Assembly (NCBI RefSeq): GCF_000154465.1 | Contig: NZ_DS499581.1 | Location: forward strand, 124,001-188,000 | DNA from: Alistipes putredinis DSM 17216 | GTDB lineage: Bacteria > Bacteroidota > Bacteroidia > Bacteroidales > Rikenellaceae | DNA: 64,000 nucleotides | Direction: 5' to 3' | Shown here: positions 8,407 to 19,707 of the stretch, piece after piece | Numbering within the stretch: position 1 is the stretch's first letter | Layout: the number at the start of each line of letters is the position of its first letter | The notes under the pieces: model-generated | Told to the model about the DNA's origin: nothing | The model's input: only the letters and a program-made list of their open reading frames with translations | The model's database searches: none | Made by a program: the position numbers and the translations under genes

Positions 8407-10218
8407 ATGTTCAAACGCATAACACCGCAGACGATCGCGGATTGGGGCGAACGTATCTACATCCGTTTCCTGGAGCTTACCAAACGGTTCACCAGTACGC
8501 AGATCATGGCGCTGCTGGCCATCATCGTAGGGGTTCTGGCCGGATTGGGTACCTGCCTGTTCGAACTGCTGCTCTACGGAATCAAAGCAGGGCTGACCCA
8601 TTGGTTCCCCGTCGAACAGTCGCATTTTCTCTTCCTGTTCTATCCGGTCATCGGTATCATCCTGGCCTCGCTTTTCGTCAAATACGTCGTCAAAGACAAT
8701 ATTTCGGAAGGCGTTACACGCGTGTTATATGCCATGTCGCGTAAAAACTCGTACATTGCCTCCCACAACTGCTGGACTTCGGTCGTAGGCGGTGCGACAA
8801 CGATCGGATTCGGCGGTTCGGTCGGTCCCGAGGCCCCGATCGTCCTGACGGGCGCAGCCATCGGTTCGAACATCAGCCGCCTGGCCCACCTGAACTACAA
8901 AAACACCACCCTGCTGCTCTGCTGCGGAGCCGGGGCGGCCCTTGCAGCCATCTTCAAAGCCCCGATCACGGGCGTGGTCTTCGTGCTCGAAATCCTGATG
9001 CTCGATCTCACCTCGCGCACGGTCGTACCGCTGCTGATCTCTTCGATCACGGCCGCCGCCGTCGCCCTCACGATCCGGGGATTCGATCCGATCATCGCCA
9101 TCTCGCTGACTCCCGACGATGCGTTCCGGCTCAACCAAATTCCGCTTTTCGTCCTGCTGGGTATCTTCTGCGGGCTGATGTCCTACTACTTCACCACGGT
9201 CAATGCCCGGGTGGGCGCCTTCTTCAAAAAGATCGACAGTCCCTACAAGAAGTGGCTGATCGGCGGAGCCGTACTCGGCATCCTGATCTACATTTTCCCG
9301 CCCCTCTACGGCGAAGGCTACGAAGGTTTCATGTCGCTCATGCACGGCAACACGACCGAGTTGTTCAACAACTCGCTCTTCTACCGCTTCAGTCAGATCG
9401 ACTGGGTGGTCATTCTCTTCATCGTAGGCACGATGTTCTTCAAAGTGATCGCTATGGCCTCGACCAACGCTGCGGGCGGCGTCGGCGGTACGTTCGCCCC
9501 TTCGCTGTTCGTCGGCGCATTCATGGGCGCTATCACGGCGCTGGTCTGCAACACCCTGTTCGGATGGAACCTGTCGCTGGTTTCTTTCACCCTGGTAGGT
9601 ATGGCGGGCGTAATGTCGGGCGTGATGAAGGCCCCCCTGACCTCGATCTTCCTGATCGCCGAACTATCGAGCGGTTACGGCCTTTTCATCCCGCTGATGA
9701 TCACCGCCTGCATCGCCTTCGCCATCGACTACTACCTCGATCCCGACTCGATCTATACCAAGCAACTGCGTCAGAACGGGGAGTTGATCACCCACAACAA
9801 GGACGAATCGGTCTTCGTCTTTCTGAGGCTCGACGACCTGATTCAGGACGACGGGGTTTACATCCACCCGTCCCAGACTTTGGGCGACATCGTGCAGATC
9901 ATGTCCCGGGAGCGTCACGACGACTATTTCCCGGTTCTCGACAACGAAAAACACCTGCTGGGCATCGTCCGCCTGAACGACGTGCGGGAAGACCTGTTCA
10001 ATCCGCAAAAGTACGGCAACCCGATTACACGCTACATGCTCCTGTCCCCCGACACGATCCTGCAACATGAACAGATCCAGAGCGTGCTGCGCCGTTTCGA
10101 CGAAAACCACGTCTGGGTGTTACCCGTCGTGGACAAGGAGAAACACTACCTGGGCTACATCTCCAAATCGCGAATCATGACCGCCTACCGCGAACAACTG
10201 GTCAAGATTTCGCAATAA
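8407..10218 (+). CDS. CLC-family chloride channel with paired CBS domains
   Basis: The 603-residue protein has the CLC membrane fold (about residues 30-440) followed by two CBS domains (about 470-600) that usually bind adenine nucleotides. Family segments are GFGGSVGPEAP (around residue 139), FKAPITGVVFVLE and GGVGGTFAPSLFVGAFMG. By my alignment the gating glutamate of E. coli ClcA (Glu148 in GREGP) is Val139 here. The internal proton glutamate (Glu203) is Ile196, next to conserved Glu195. In characterised CLCs, loss of both is linked to passive channel behaviour and not H+/Cl- exchange. It follows trpS and is followed by a PAS protein gene; no functional link is evident. Confidence 0.93.
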   Translation: MFKRITPQTIADWGERIYIRFLELTKRFTSTQIMALLAIIVGVLAGLGTCLFELLLYGIKAGLTHWFPVEQSHFLFLFYPVIGIILASLFVKYVVKDNISEGVTRVLYAMSRKNSYIASHNCWTSVVGGATTIGFGGSVGPEAPIVLTGAAIGSNISRLAHLNYKNTTLLLCCGAGAALAAIFKAPITGVVFVLEILMLDLTSRTVVPLLISSITAAAVALTIRGFDPIIAISLTPDDAFRLNQIPLFVLLGIFCGLMSYYFTTVNARVGAFFKKIDSPYKKWLIGGAVLGILIYIFPPLYGEGYEGFMSLMHGNTTELFNNSLFYRFSQIDWVVILFIVGTMFFKVIAMASTNAAGGVGGTFAPSLFVGAFMGAITALVCNTLFGWNLSLVSFTLVGMAGVMSGVMKAPLTSIFLIAELSSGYGLFIPLMITACIAFAIDYYLDPDSIYTKQLRQNGELITHNKDESVFVFLRLDDLIQDDGVYIHPSQTLGDIVQIMSRERHDDYFPVLDNEKHLLGIVRLNDVREDLFNPQKYGNPITRYMLLSPDTILQHEQIQSVLRRFDENHVWVLPVVDKEKHYLGYISKSRIMTAYREQLVKISQ

Positions 10219-10276
10219 AATACAGTCCCGACCTCGCTTTCTACAACCGAAGAAACTATAAAAACAGAATAGTACT

Positions 10277-10603
10277 ATGAATTTTAATTGGGCTGACGAC
10301 ACGAACTGCGCCGTAACGGTATGCGACACCGAAGGCGTGGTAATTTACCAGAACAAGCAATCTATCTCCGTCAATGGAGAGTATCGCGGCAAAAGCATGC
10401 TCCCCTGCCACAACGAGCGCTCGAAGGGGATCATCGCCCGCATCCTCGAAAAAGGCGACACGAATGCCTACACCATCGAGAAAAAAGGGATCCGCAAAAT
10501 GATCTACCAAACAGCCTGGCGCCGCGAGGACGGCACCGTAGGCGGTATCATCGAACTGTCGATGCCGATTCCCGCCGAAATGCCGCACTACGTACGGGGA
10601 TAA
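10277..10603 (+). CDS. Small single PAS-domain protein
   Basis: The 108-residue cytosolic protein consists of little more than one PAS fold. It starts CAVTVCDTEGVVIYQNKQSI and has the PAS core G(K)SMLPCHN, then helix residues SKGIIARILEKGDTNAYTI and the closing beta strands WRREDGTVGGIIELSMPIP. The Cys-His pair recalls the CHPP segment of PAS domains attached to DUF438 proteins. No output domain, kinase or helix-turn-helix is attached, so it may act by protein contact or as a small ligand sensor. It stands 58 bases downstream of the CLC gene and before a strong bidirectional terminator. Confidence 0.75.
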   Translation: MNFNWADDTNCAVTVCDTEGVVIYQNKQSISVNGEYRGKSMLPCHNERSKGIIARILEKGDTNAYTIEKKGIRKMIYQTAWRREDGTVGGIIELSMPIPAEMPHYVRG

Positions 10604-10798
10604 TAGAGCACCCCGGACCAGAAGCATCCGAACCACTCAACGACACCAGGAACTTCAACCGGAAAGCCGCAAAAAAATACACGAAACAACCCCTATCCGA
10701 TACAGGAGAAGAGTCAAACGACCGCCTTTCTTCCAAAACGTTACGAAGAGGCGGATCAAAACGGTTTACAACACTTTCCACAGCCGTTTTCCGAAAAC

Positions 10799-10830
10799 AG
10801 GAGCGCCCGCGATTAGTCGCGGGCGCTCCT
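10799..10830. terminator. Bidirectional rho-independent terminator
   Basis: There is a perfect 14-bp stem, AGGAGCGCCCGCGA (10799-10812) with TCGCGGGCGCTCCT (10817-10830), and a four-base loop. It is followed by GTTTATTT on the plus strand and by TGTTTTC on the minus strand. It separates the convergent PAS gene and the Kdo cluster. Confidence 0.85.
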
Positions 10831-10843
10831 GTTTATTTGCTTA

Positions 10844-11128
10844 CTACCGAAATTTCTCGAATCCGGGAAGATACTTGGTCGGTTCGAACTCGACGATCGT
10901 ATAATCTGCGATCTCATGCCGGAAGAACGGATCTTCCCGCGTAAAGGCTTCGGCTTCCGCACGATTCGCGGCTTTCGAAACGATCACACCGCCCGTACGG
11001 GGATTCTGCGGCCCGGTGCAAAGCAATTTGCCCTGAGCGAAATAACGGTCGAGAAAAGCCCAATGCTCCGCCAGGTAGCGCTCCACCTCTTCGAGCGGCT
11101 TCTTGTAATCGACGATAATCAGAAACAT
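10844..11128 (-). CDS. YciI family protein
   Basis: The 94-residue protein has the ferredoxin-like YciI fold, with MFLIIVDYKKPLEEVERYLAEHWAFLDRYFAQGKLLCTGP and a later D-P-F segment (REDPFFRHEIADYTIVEF). Enzymes of this family include a 5-chloro-2-hydroxyhydroquinone dehydrochlorinase, but most members have no known role. The ATG at 11128 is chosen; a TTG three codons earlier would overlap the kdsD stop. The gene is the last in the kdsB-kdsA-kdsD run, so it is probably co-transcribed with Kdo synthesis, without a known part in it. Confidence 0.85.
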   Translation of the reverse strand: MFLIIVDYKKPLEEVERYLAEHWAFLDRYFAQGKLLCTGPQNPRTGGVIVSKAANRAEAEAFTREDPFFRHEIADYTIVEFEPTKYLPGFEKFR

Positions 11129-11133
11129 AGTTT

Positions 11134-12099
11134 TCAAAGTTTTATGTCGTAAATCTGGATCACACCGACAAGTTTGCCTTCGTCGTCGGTCACCAGCAAC
11201 GAATTGATCTTATGCTGGGTCATTTTCTTCTCCGCAGCGATCAGCTTCTCATCGGGCCCGATGGTCTTGGGGTTGAGCGTGGCGATGTCCATGGCCCGGA
11301 TCGAGAAAAACTCCGATTCGCGGCGTTCCATCGCCCGGCGGATATCCCCGTCGGTGACGATCCCCAGCACTTTGTCCCCCTCGCAAATGACGATTAGACC
11401 CAGACCGCCTTTGCTGACGGCGTGGATCATATCCTTGGCCGAACAGTCCGGAGCCACTACGGGCAAACCCTCCTTGTGCATCACATTGCCGACAGTCATC
11501 AGCAGACGGCGGCCCAGGCTGCCGCCCGGGTGCAGCCGCGCGAAGTCGATGCTCGTGAAATTGCGCAGCTTCATCAGCGCTACGGCCATAGCGTCGCCCA
11601 TGGCGATCTGTGCCGTAGTCGAAGTGGTAGGCGCCAGGTGCAGGATGCAGGCCTCGTGGCGTACGGCCACGTCGAGGTGCACGTCCGAATTGCGGGCCAA
11701 CGTCGATTCGGGATTGCCCGTCATCGAAATCAGCTTGTTGCCGTTGGTATGGATGAACGGCACGATCTTGAGAATTTCATCCGTTTCGCCCGAATAAGAA
11801 AGCGCCAGCACGGTATCTTCCGGAGAGATCATTCCCAGATCGCCATGAAAAGCCTCGCCCGGATGCAGGAAGAAACTCGGCGTACCGGTGCTCGCCAGCG
11901 TCGCGGCGATCTTGCGGCCGATCAGCCCCGATTTTCCCATTCCGGTCACCACGAGCTTGCCCCGGCTGTGCAGGATAAGTTCGACAGCGCACACGAAATC
12001 ATCGCCCAGCGTCTGTTCGAGATGCTTGAGCGCCAGCGCTTCGGTATGGATCGTCTTTCGGGCCAGCGAGAGGATATCGGCCCGCTTGTCTGCGGTCAT
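11134..12099 (-). CDS. kdsD: Arabinose-5-phosphate isomerase (KpsF/GutQ family)
   Basis: This enzyme isomerises ribulose 5-phosphate to arabinose 5-phosphate, the first committed step of Kdo synthesis. The 321-residue protein has an N-terminal SIS sugar-isomerase domain (GKLVVTGMGKSGLIGRKIAATLASTG, then GEAFHGDLGMI and ALSYSGETDE). A pair of CBS domains follows (about 200-320), as in E. coli KdsD. The conserved catalytic-region histidines and the PTTSTTAQIAMGDAMA helix are present. It lies one base after kdsA, and kdsB is next upstream, which supports a dedicated Kdo role over a catabolic GutQ-like role. Confidence 0.94.
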   Translation of the reverse strand: MTADKRADILSLARKTIHTEALALKHLEQTLGDDFVCAVELILHSRGKLVVTGMGKSGLIGRKIAATLASTGTPSFFLHPGEAFHGDLGMISPEDTVLALSYSGETDEILKIVPFIHTNGNKLISMTGNPESTLARNSDVHLDVAVRHEACILHLAPTTSTTAQIAMGDAMAVALMKLRNFTSIDFARLHPGGSLGRRLLMTVGNVMHKEGLPVVAPDCSAKDMIHAVSKGGLGLIVICEGDKVLGIVTDGDIRRAMERRESEFFSIRAMDIATLNPKTIGPDEKLIAAEKKMTQHKINSLLVTDDEGKLVGVIQIYDIKL

Positions 12100-12100
12100 A

Positions 12101-12859
12101 TTATAGCAAAGATTTTATTACGTTTTCCAAATCATTCAGATAAAGCATGTTCGGGCCGTCACTCAAGGCATGATCGGGATCAGGATGCACCTCGAAGAAG
12201 AAACCGTTGGCACCGAACGCCCGGGCTGCCCGGGCCATGGCAGGCACGAACTCGCGGTTACCGCCCGTCTTGCCGCCGGCGGCACCGGGGCGCTGTACGG
12301 AATGCGTGCAGTCCATGACGACCGTCGAAGCGATACCGAGCATGTCGGGAATGTTGCGGAAATCGACCACCAGGTTGTTGTAGCCGTACATATTGCCACG
12401 TTCGGTAAGCCAAACCTCACCGGCACCGGCCTTCATCGCCTTTTCATAAGGGTATCGCATATCTTCACCCGAAAGGAACTGCGCTTTCTTGATATTGACC
12501 GTACGTCCCGTACGGGCCGCAGCGACCAACAGATCGGTCTGGCGGCAAAGGAATGCCGGAATCTGGATCACATCGACGACTTCGCCGACCGGAGCGGCCT
12601 GACAGGATTCGTGAATGTCGGTCAGCAGCCGCAGCCCCCACTTCGACCGAACGTCGGCGAGCATCCGAAGGCCCTTTTCCAACCCCGGCCCCCGGAACGA
12701 CGAAATCGACGTGCGGTTGGCCTTGTCGAACGAAGCCTTGAAAATGATTTCGACGCCCAGCCGACGATTGATGTCCGCCAGCGTCGCAGCGACCGTATCG
12801 AGCAATTCCGCCGATTCGATCACGCAGGGACCGGCTATAAAGAGAGGTTTTTTATCCAT
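12101..12859 (-). CDS. kdsA: 3-deoxy-8-phosphooctulonate synthase
   Basis: KdsA condenses arabinose 5-phosphate with phosphoenolpyruvate to give Kdo 8-phosphate. The 252-residue TIM-barrel enzyme begins with the family signature LFIAGPCVIES and has KASFDKANRTS (about residues 41-51), DIHE, QIPAFLCRQTDL, the GNMYGYNN loop and DCTHSVQRPG. These are the phosphoenolpyruvate and sugar-phosphate binding segments. An NMYGYNN-type sequence without the metal cysteine (Asn in place of Cys at the start of the enzyme) would suggest the metal-independent class, but I have not verified that by alignment. It is the second gene of the cluster. Confidence 0.96.
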   Translation of the reverse strand: MDKKPLFIAGPCVIESAELLDTVAATLADINRRLGVEIIFKASFDKANRTSISSFRGPGLEKGLRMLADVRSKWGLRLLTDIHESCQAAPVGEVVDVIQIPAFLCRQTDLLVAAARTGRTVNIKKAQFLSGEDMRYPYEKAMKAGAGEVWLTERGNMYGYNNLVVDFRNIPDMLGIASTVVMDCTHSVQRPGAAGGKTGGNREFVPAMARAARAFGANGFFFEVHPDPDHALSDGPNMLYLNDLENVIKSLL

Positions 12860-12863
12860 GATT

Positions 12864-13619
12864 CTATCGCTTCATTCGTTTCAAAAATTCCTCGGCGGCC
12901 GCCAGATCTTCGGGCGTGTCGATGCCGATGGTCTCCACGTCGGAGATACCCACGCCGATCCTGTAGCCGTTCTCCAGCCAGCGCAACTGTTCGAGCGACT
13001 CGGCCTTCTCCAGCGAAGATGGCGGCAAGGCCGTCACCTCGGCGAGCACCTTCGTACGAAAGGCATACATACCGATATGTTTATAGAAAGTATGTTTCGC
13101 CAGCCACTCCGACCGCTCCACACCCCGCAGGTAGGGAATCACCGAGCGCGAAAAGTAGATCGCCCGCGACTCGCCGTCGAGCACCACTTTCGGCGAATTG
13201 GGATTTTCGAGCGCCGCCAGTCCGTCTGACTCGGCGAAGGGACGCACCAGGGTAGCGATGTCCGTACCCGGCACGTCGAAGCAGCGCATGATCGCCCGAA
13301 GCTGTTCCGGACGGATAAAAGGCTCGTCGCCCTGCACGTTGATTACGGCGTCGTACTCCCGGCCGAGCTTTCCATAAGCCTCCCAGCAACGGTCGGTGCC
13401 GCTGCGGTGCTCGGACGAAGTCATCACGGCACGACCGCCGAACTCCTCGACGGCACGCAGGATCCGTTCGTCGTCGGTCGCCACGACCGCATCGGGCAGC
13501 ACGCCGGTCACCTGTTCATACACCCGGCGGATGACGGGCTTTCCCCCGAGCATCGCCAGCGGCTTGCCCGGGAAGCGGGTCGATGCATAGCGGGCGGGAA
13601 TGATCGCAACAAACTCCAT
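12864..13619 (-). CDS. kdsB: 3-deoxy-manno-octulosonate cytidylyltransferase
   Basis: KdsB activates Kdo with CTP to CMP-Kdo, the donor for lipid A core assembly. The 251-residue protein opens with the nucleotidyltransferase loop FVAIIPARYASTRFPGKPL and has VVATDDERI, MTSSEHRSGTDRCWEA, INVQGDEPFI and the C-terminal RWLENGYRIGV with ETIGIDTPEDL. All are specific for KdsB. The start at 13619 gives the family-normal N terminus; the eight extra codons upstream are unlikely. It is the first gene of the kdsB-kdsA-kdsD-yciI run. A KdsC phosphatase is not in this window. Confidence 0.96.
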   Translation of the reverse strand: MEFVAIIPARYASTRFPGKPLAMLGGKPVIRRVYEQVTGVLPDAVVATDDERILRAVEEFGGRAVMTSSEHRSGTDRCWEAYGKLGREYDAVINVQGDEPFIRPEQLRAIMRCFDVPGTDIATLVRPFAESDGLAALENPNSPKVVLDGESRAIYFSRSVIPYLRGVERSEWLAKHTFYKHIGMYAFRTKVLAEVTALPPSSLEKAESLEQLRWLENGYRIGVGISDVETIGIDTPEDLAAAEEFLKRMKR

Positions 13620-13659
13620 AACTCGTGACTCTATCTGTTTCAAGTCGCTAAAATACGAA

Positions 13660-13686
13660 AAAAGCGGGACATTGCGTCCCGCTTTT
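13660..13686 (-). terminator. Rho-independent terminator after lon
   Basis: An 11-bp stem AAAAGCGGGAC / GTCCCGCTTTT surrounds a five-base loop. On the minus strand it is followed by a run of T. It lies 15 bases beyond the lon stop and before kdsB, so it separates the two transcription units. Confidence 0.85.
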
Positions 13687-13700
13687 CAAATTAACACGGA

Positions 13701-16139
<2,439 letters not shown>

Positions 16140-16308
16140 ATTCTTTTTATTATGTGGCTAAAAATCGAAGTGTTTTCCGTATCGTCGGATAAATTCTCCC
16201 TTCGGAAACTCCCGACCCCGACCGCTTTCCCCTCGCTCCTCCTTTCCTTGACCGGGAAAGTTTTGAGTACGAAAAACATCTACTTTTTTTAAAAAATTAC
16301 AGATTTTG

Positions 16309-16316
16309 CAAAGATA
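16309..16316 (-). promoter_or_regulatory. -7 promoter element for lon
   Basis: TATCTTTG on the minus strand fits TAnnTTTG and lies 170 bases before the lon start, which would give a long 5' leader. No clear -33 TTTG is present. Confidence 0.4.
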
Positions 16317-16359
16317 ACGATTTTCCTCCTAATTTTATTTCATATTAGCAGAATGTTCA

Positions 16360-16367
16360 TAACTTTG
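16360..16367 (+). promoter_or_regulatory. -7 promoter element for valS
   Basis: TAACTTTG fits TAnnTTTG and lies 42 bases before the valS ATG, in the lon-valS divergent gap. Confidence 0.55.
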
Positions 16368-16408
16368 CAAATCCTGTACAAATTATTATAAATACCGCAT
16401 ACAATATC

Positions 16409-19036
16409 ATGCAAATCGCCGACAAATACTCCCCGCAGGAGATCGAATCCAAATGGTACGACTACTGGATGGAGCACCGCCTTTTCCATTCCGAACCCGA
16501 TGAACGGGAACCCTATACGATCGTCATCCCGCCACCCAACGTCACGGGTATGCTCCACATGGGACATATGCTCAACAACACGTTGCAGGACGTACTGGTG
16601 CGCCGCGCCCGCATGCAGGGCAAGAACGCCTGCTGGGTCCCGGGCACCGACCACGCCTCGATCGCCACGGAAGCCAAGGTGGTGGCCAAACTCAAGGCCG
16701 AGGGGATCGAGAAATCGTCGCTCTCGCGCGAAGAGTTCCTGCGTCATGCCTGGGACTGGAAAGAGAAATACGGCGGCGTGATCCTGCAACAGCTGCGCAA
16801 GCTGGGCGCCTCGTGCGACTGGGAGCGCACCTGCTTCACGATGGACGAAGCCCGTACCGAAAGCGTCCTGCGGGTCTTCTGCGACCTCTATGAAAAGGGG
16901 CTGATTTACCGGGGCGTACGCATGGTCAATTGGGACCCGTCGGCCCAGACCGCCCTTTCGGACGAAGAGGTAGTGTTCAAAGAGTCGCACGGCAAGCTCT
17001 ACTACCTGCGCTACCGGGTCGAAGGCACCGACCGCACGATCATCGTCGCCACGACCCGGCCCGAAACGATCCTCGGCGATACGGCCCTCTGCGTCAATCC
17101 CGACGACGAACGCTACGCCTGGCTGCCCGAAGACGCCCGGGTCATCGTCCCGCTGGTGGGCCGGTCGGTGCCCGTGATCCGCGATACGTACGTGGACATC
17201 GCTTTCGGCACGGGTGCCCTGAAGGTTACTCCGGCGCACGACGTGAACGACTATATGCTCGGTGAAAAATACGGGCTCGAATCGATAGACATCTTCAACG
17301 ACGACGGCACGATCAACGACAAGGTAGGGCTTTATGCCGGTATGGAGCGCTTCGCCCTGCGCAAACAGATCGAAAAGGATCTCGACGCGGCCGGCCTGTT
17401 GGAGAAAACCGAAGACTACACCAATAACGTGGGTTATTCCGAACGTACCGGCGTAGCGATCGAACCCAAGCTCTCGATGCAGTGGTTCCTCTCGATGGAG
17501 AAGCTCGCCGGACCGGCGACGCGGGCCGTTCTGGAGGACGAAATCAAGCTCGTTCCCGAAAAATACAAGAACACCTACCGTCACTGGATGGAGAATATCA
17601 AGGACTGGTGCATCTCGCGCCAGCTCTGGTGGGGCCAGCGCATTCCGGCCTGGTATCTGCCCCAAGGCGGCTACGTAGTGGCCCTCAACGCAGACGAGGC
17701 ACTGGAGAAAGCCCGGGCCAAGAGCGGCGACGCCTCGCTGACGCTCGCCGATCTGCGGCAGGACGAGGACGTGCTCGACACCTGGTTCTCGTCGTGGCTG
17801 TGGCCCATCTCGGTATTCGACGGCATCCGCCGCCCGAATAACAAAGACATCGAATACTACTATCCGACCAACGATCTGGTAACCGGTCCCGACATCATCT
17901 TCTTCTGGGTGGCCCGCATGATCATGGCCGGTTACGAATACCGGGGTGAGAAGCCTTTCGGTCACGTCTATTTCACGGGGATCGTGCGCGATAAAATCGG
18001 CCGCAAGATGTCCAAACAGCTCGGCAACTCGCCCGATCCGCTCGACCTGATCGCCCAGTTCGGCGCCGACGGCATGCGCGTAGCGATGCTGTTGAGCTCC
18101 TCAGCGGGCAACGACGTAATGTTCGACGAGGCTCTCTGCGAACAGGGACGCAATTTCGGCAACAAAATCTGGAATGCCTACCGACTGGTCAACGGCTGGA
18201 CGATCGACGACACCCTGGCACAAAGCGAAAACAACCGCCTGGCAATCGAATGGTTCCGTCAAGCGCTCGCCAAGACGCTGCGTCAGGTCGAATCGGACTT
18301 CGCCTCCTATCGTATCTCGGAAGCCTTCATGAATCTGTATAAACTCTTCTGGGACGACTTCAGCGGCTGGTACCTCGAAATGATCAAACCGGCCTACCAA
18401 TGCCCGATCGACCGGCCGACACTGGAAGCCACGTGCGGTTTCTTCGACGACCTGCTGCGTCTGCTACACCCCTTCATGCCGTTCGTCACCGAAGAGATCT
18501 GGCAGGACCTGGCACCCCGCAAGGCAGGCGAGTCGATCATGGTCCAGCGCATGCCCGAAGCACGGGAGATAGACGAGGCGCTGCTGGGCCGGTTCGAACT
18601 GACGAAAGAGGTCGTAACGGCCGTCCGCAACGTCCGCAAGCAGAAAAACATTCCGCAGAAAGACCCCCTGACGCTCCGGGTGATCGCCGACGAGAACTAC
18701 CCGGCGGAATACGCTCCCGTCCTGCAGAAAATGGGCAACCTCTCGCAGATCGAAACCACCCGGGAGAAAGATCCTTCGGCCGTCGGATTCCTCGTAAAGA
18801 CCACGCAATACTTCGTACCGATGGAGGGCATGATCGACATCGAGGCCGAACGCAAAAAACTCGCAGGCGAACTGGAATACCTCGAAGGATTCCTCGCCAG
18901 CGTGCAAAAAAAGCTCTCGAACGAAAGATTCGTTTCGTCGGCTCCCGAGAAAGTCGTGGCCAACGAACGGACCAAACAGGCTGACGCCGAAGCCAAGATC
19001 GCCGCGCTTCGGGAACAACTGGCGGCCTTGAAATAA
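16409..19036 (+). CDS. valS: Valine--tRNA ligase
   Basis: This class Ia synthetase charges tRNA-Val and edits mischarged threonine. The 875-residue protein has the HIGH motif HMGH (50-53) in PPPNVTGMLHMGH. The CP1 editing domain (about 190-340) includes TTRPETILGDTA and TPAHDVNDY. The KMSKQ loop is at 533-537 (GRKMSKQLGNSPDP). An anticodon-binding helical domain follows, then a C-terminal coiled coil (residues ~805-875, IEAERKKLAGELEYLEG...). Length is normal. It starts 42 bases after a promoter element and is followed by rnhA after a hairpin. Confidence 0.98.
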   Translation: MQIADKYSPQEIESKWYDYWMEHRLFHSEPDEREPYTIVIPPPNVTGMLHMGHMLNNTLQDVLVRRARMQGKNACWVPGTDHASIATEAKVVAKLKAEGIEKSSLSREEFLRHAWDWKEKYGGVILQQLRKLGASCDWERTCFTMDEARTESVLRVFCDLYEKGLIYRGVRMVNWDPSAQTALSDEEVVFKESHGKLYYLRYRVEGTDRTIIVATTRPETILGDTALCVNPDDERYAWLPEDARVIVPLVGRSVPVIRDTYVDIAFGTGALKVTPAHDVNDYMLGEKYGLESIDIFNDDGTINDKVGLYAGMERFALRKQIEKDLDAAGLLEKTEDYTNNVGYSERTGVAIEPKLSMQWFLSMEKLAGPATRAVLEDEIKLVPEKYKNTYRHWMENIKDWCISRQLWWGQRIPAWYLPQGGYVVALNADEALEKARAKSGDASLTLADLRQDEDVLDTWFSSWLWPISVFDGIRRPNNKDIEYYYPTNDLVTGPDIIFFWVARMIMAGYEYRGEKPFGHVYFTGIVRDKIGRKMSKQLGNSPDPLDLIAQFGADGMRVAMLLSSSAGNDVMFDEALCEQGRNFGNKIWNAYRLVNGWTIDDTLAQSENNRLAIEWFRQALAKTLRQVESDFASYRISEAFMNLYKLFWDDFSGWYLEMIKPAYQCPIDRPTLEATCGFFDDLLRLLHPFMPFVTEEIWQDLAPRKAGESIMVQRMPEAREIDEALLGRFELTKEVVTAVRNVRKQKNIPQKDPLTLRVIADENYPAEYAPVLQKMGNLSQIETTREKDPSAVGFLVKTTQYFVPMEGMIDIEAERKKLAGELEYLEGFLASVQKKLSNERFVSSAPEKVVANERTKQADAEAKIAALREQLAALK

Positions 19037-19053
19037 CTCATCACGAAACATTC

Positions 19054-19092
19054 AACTCCTCTCTCCGGCTTACAACAGCAGAGAGAGGAGTT
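19054..19092 (+). terminator. Hairpin between valS and rnhA
   Basis: A perfect 12-bp inverted repeat, AACTCCTCTCTC (19054-19065) and GAGAGAGGAGTT (19081-19092), surrounds a 15-base loop. It is followed only by TTATA, so it may be a weak terminator or attenuator for valS. It ends 11 bases before the rnhA ATG. Confidence 0.45.
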
Positions 19093-19103
19093 TATACCCG
19101 ACT

Positions 19104-19571
19104 ATGCCGGAAATCACCATCTATACCGACGGCTCGGCCCTGGGCAATCCCGGTCCGGGTGGTTACGGAGCGGTCCTGATATCGGGACGGTTCCGCAAGG
19201 AGGTGTCGCAGGGTTACCGCCTGACGACCAACAACCGCATGGAGCTGCTGGCCGTCTGCGTAGCCCTCGAAATGCTGAAATTCGAAGGCAGCGACGTGAC
19301 GATCTACTCCGATTCGAAATACGTGGTCGATGCCGTGGAGAAACGCTGGGTATTCGGCTGGGAGAAGAAAGGGTTCGCCGGCAAGAAGAACCCCGATCTA
19401 TGGTCCCGCTTCCTGCGCTCCTACCGCCGTCACAAGGTCCGTTTCGTCTGGGTCAAGGGTCATGCCGATACGGTCGAAAACAACCGCTGCGACCAACTGG
19501 CCGTAGCCGCAGCCAACGACAGGGCGCACCTGCTGGAAGATACCGGGTATGTTCCGGGCAGTGGAGAGTAA
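19104..19571 (+). CDS. rnhA: Ribonuclease HI
   Basis: RNase HI cleaves the RNA strand of RNA-DNA hybrids. The 155-residue protein has the full catalytic set: Asp9 (ITIYTDGSALGNPGPGGYG), Glu47 (TTNNRMELLAV), Asp70 (IYSDSKYVV) and Asp130 (ENNRCDQLA), with the flexible-loop His120 in VKGHAD. The length is that of E. coli RNase HI, with no N-terminal hybrid-binding domain. It lies 67 bases after valS. An imperfect inverted repeat with A-run and T-run flanks at 19588-19630 may end transcription between it and the convergent flavin reductase gene. Confidence 0.96.
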   Translation: MPEITIYTDGSALGNPGPGGYGAVLISGRFRKEVSQGYRLTTNNRMELLAVCVALEMLKFEGSDVTIYSDSKYVVDAVEKRWVFGWEKKGFAGKKNPDLWSRFLRSYRRHKVRFVWVKGHADTVENNRCDQLAVAAANDRAHLLEDTGYVPGSGE

Positions 19572-19707
19572 GCCATATAAAGAGAATAAAAAGCCCCGAA
19601 ACACGACGAAATGTCCCGAGACTTTTTAAAAAACTATCCGGTCACACGGCCGCCCGAACTCGGGACGGCATTGCCCTACTCACCTCCTGCTCCTATCTCT
19701 ACTTAAC

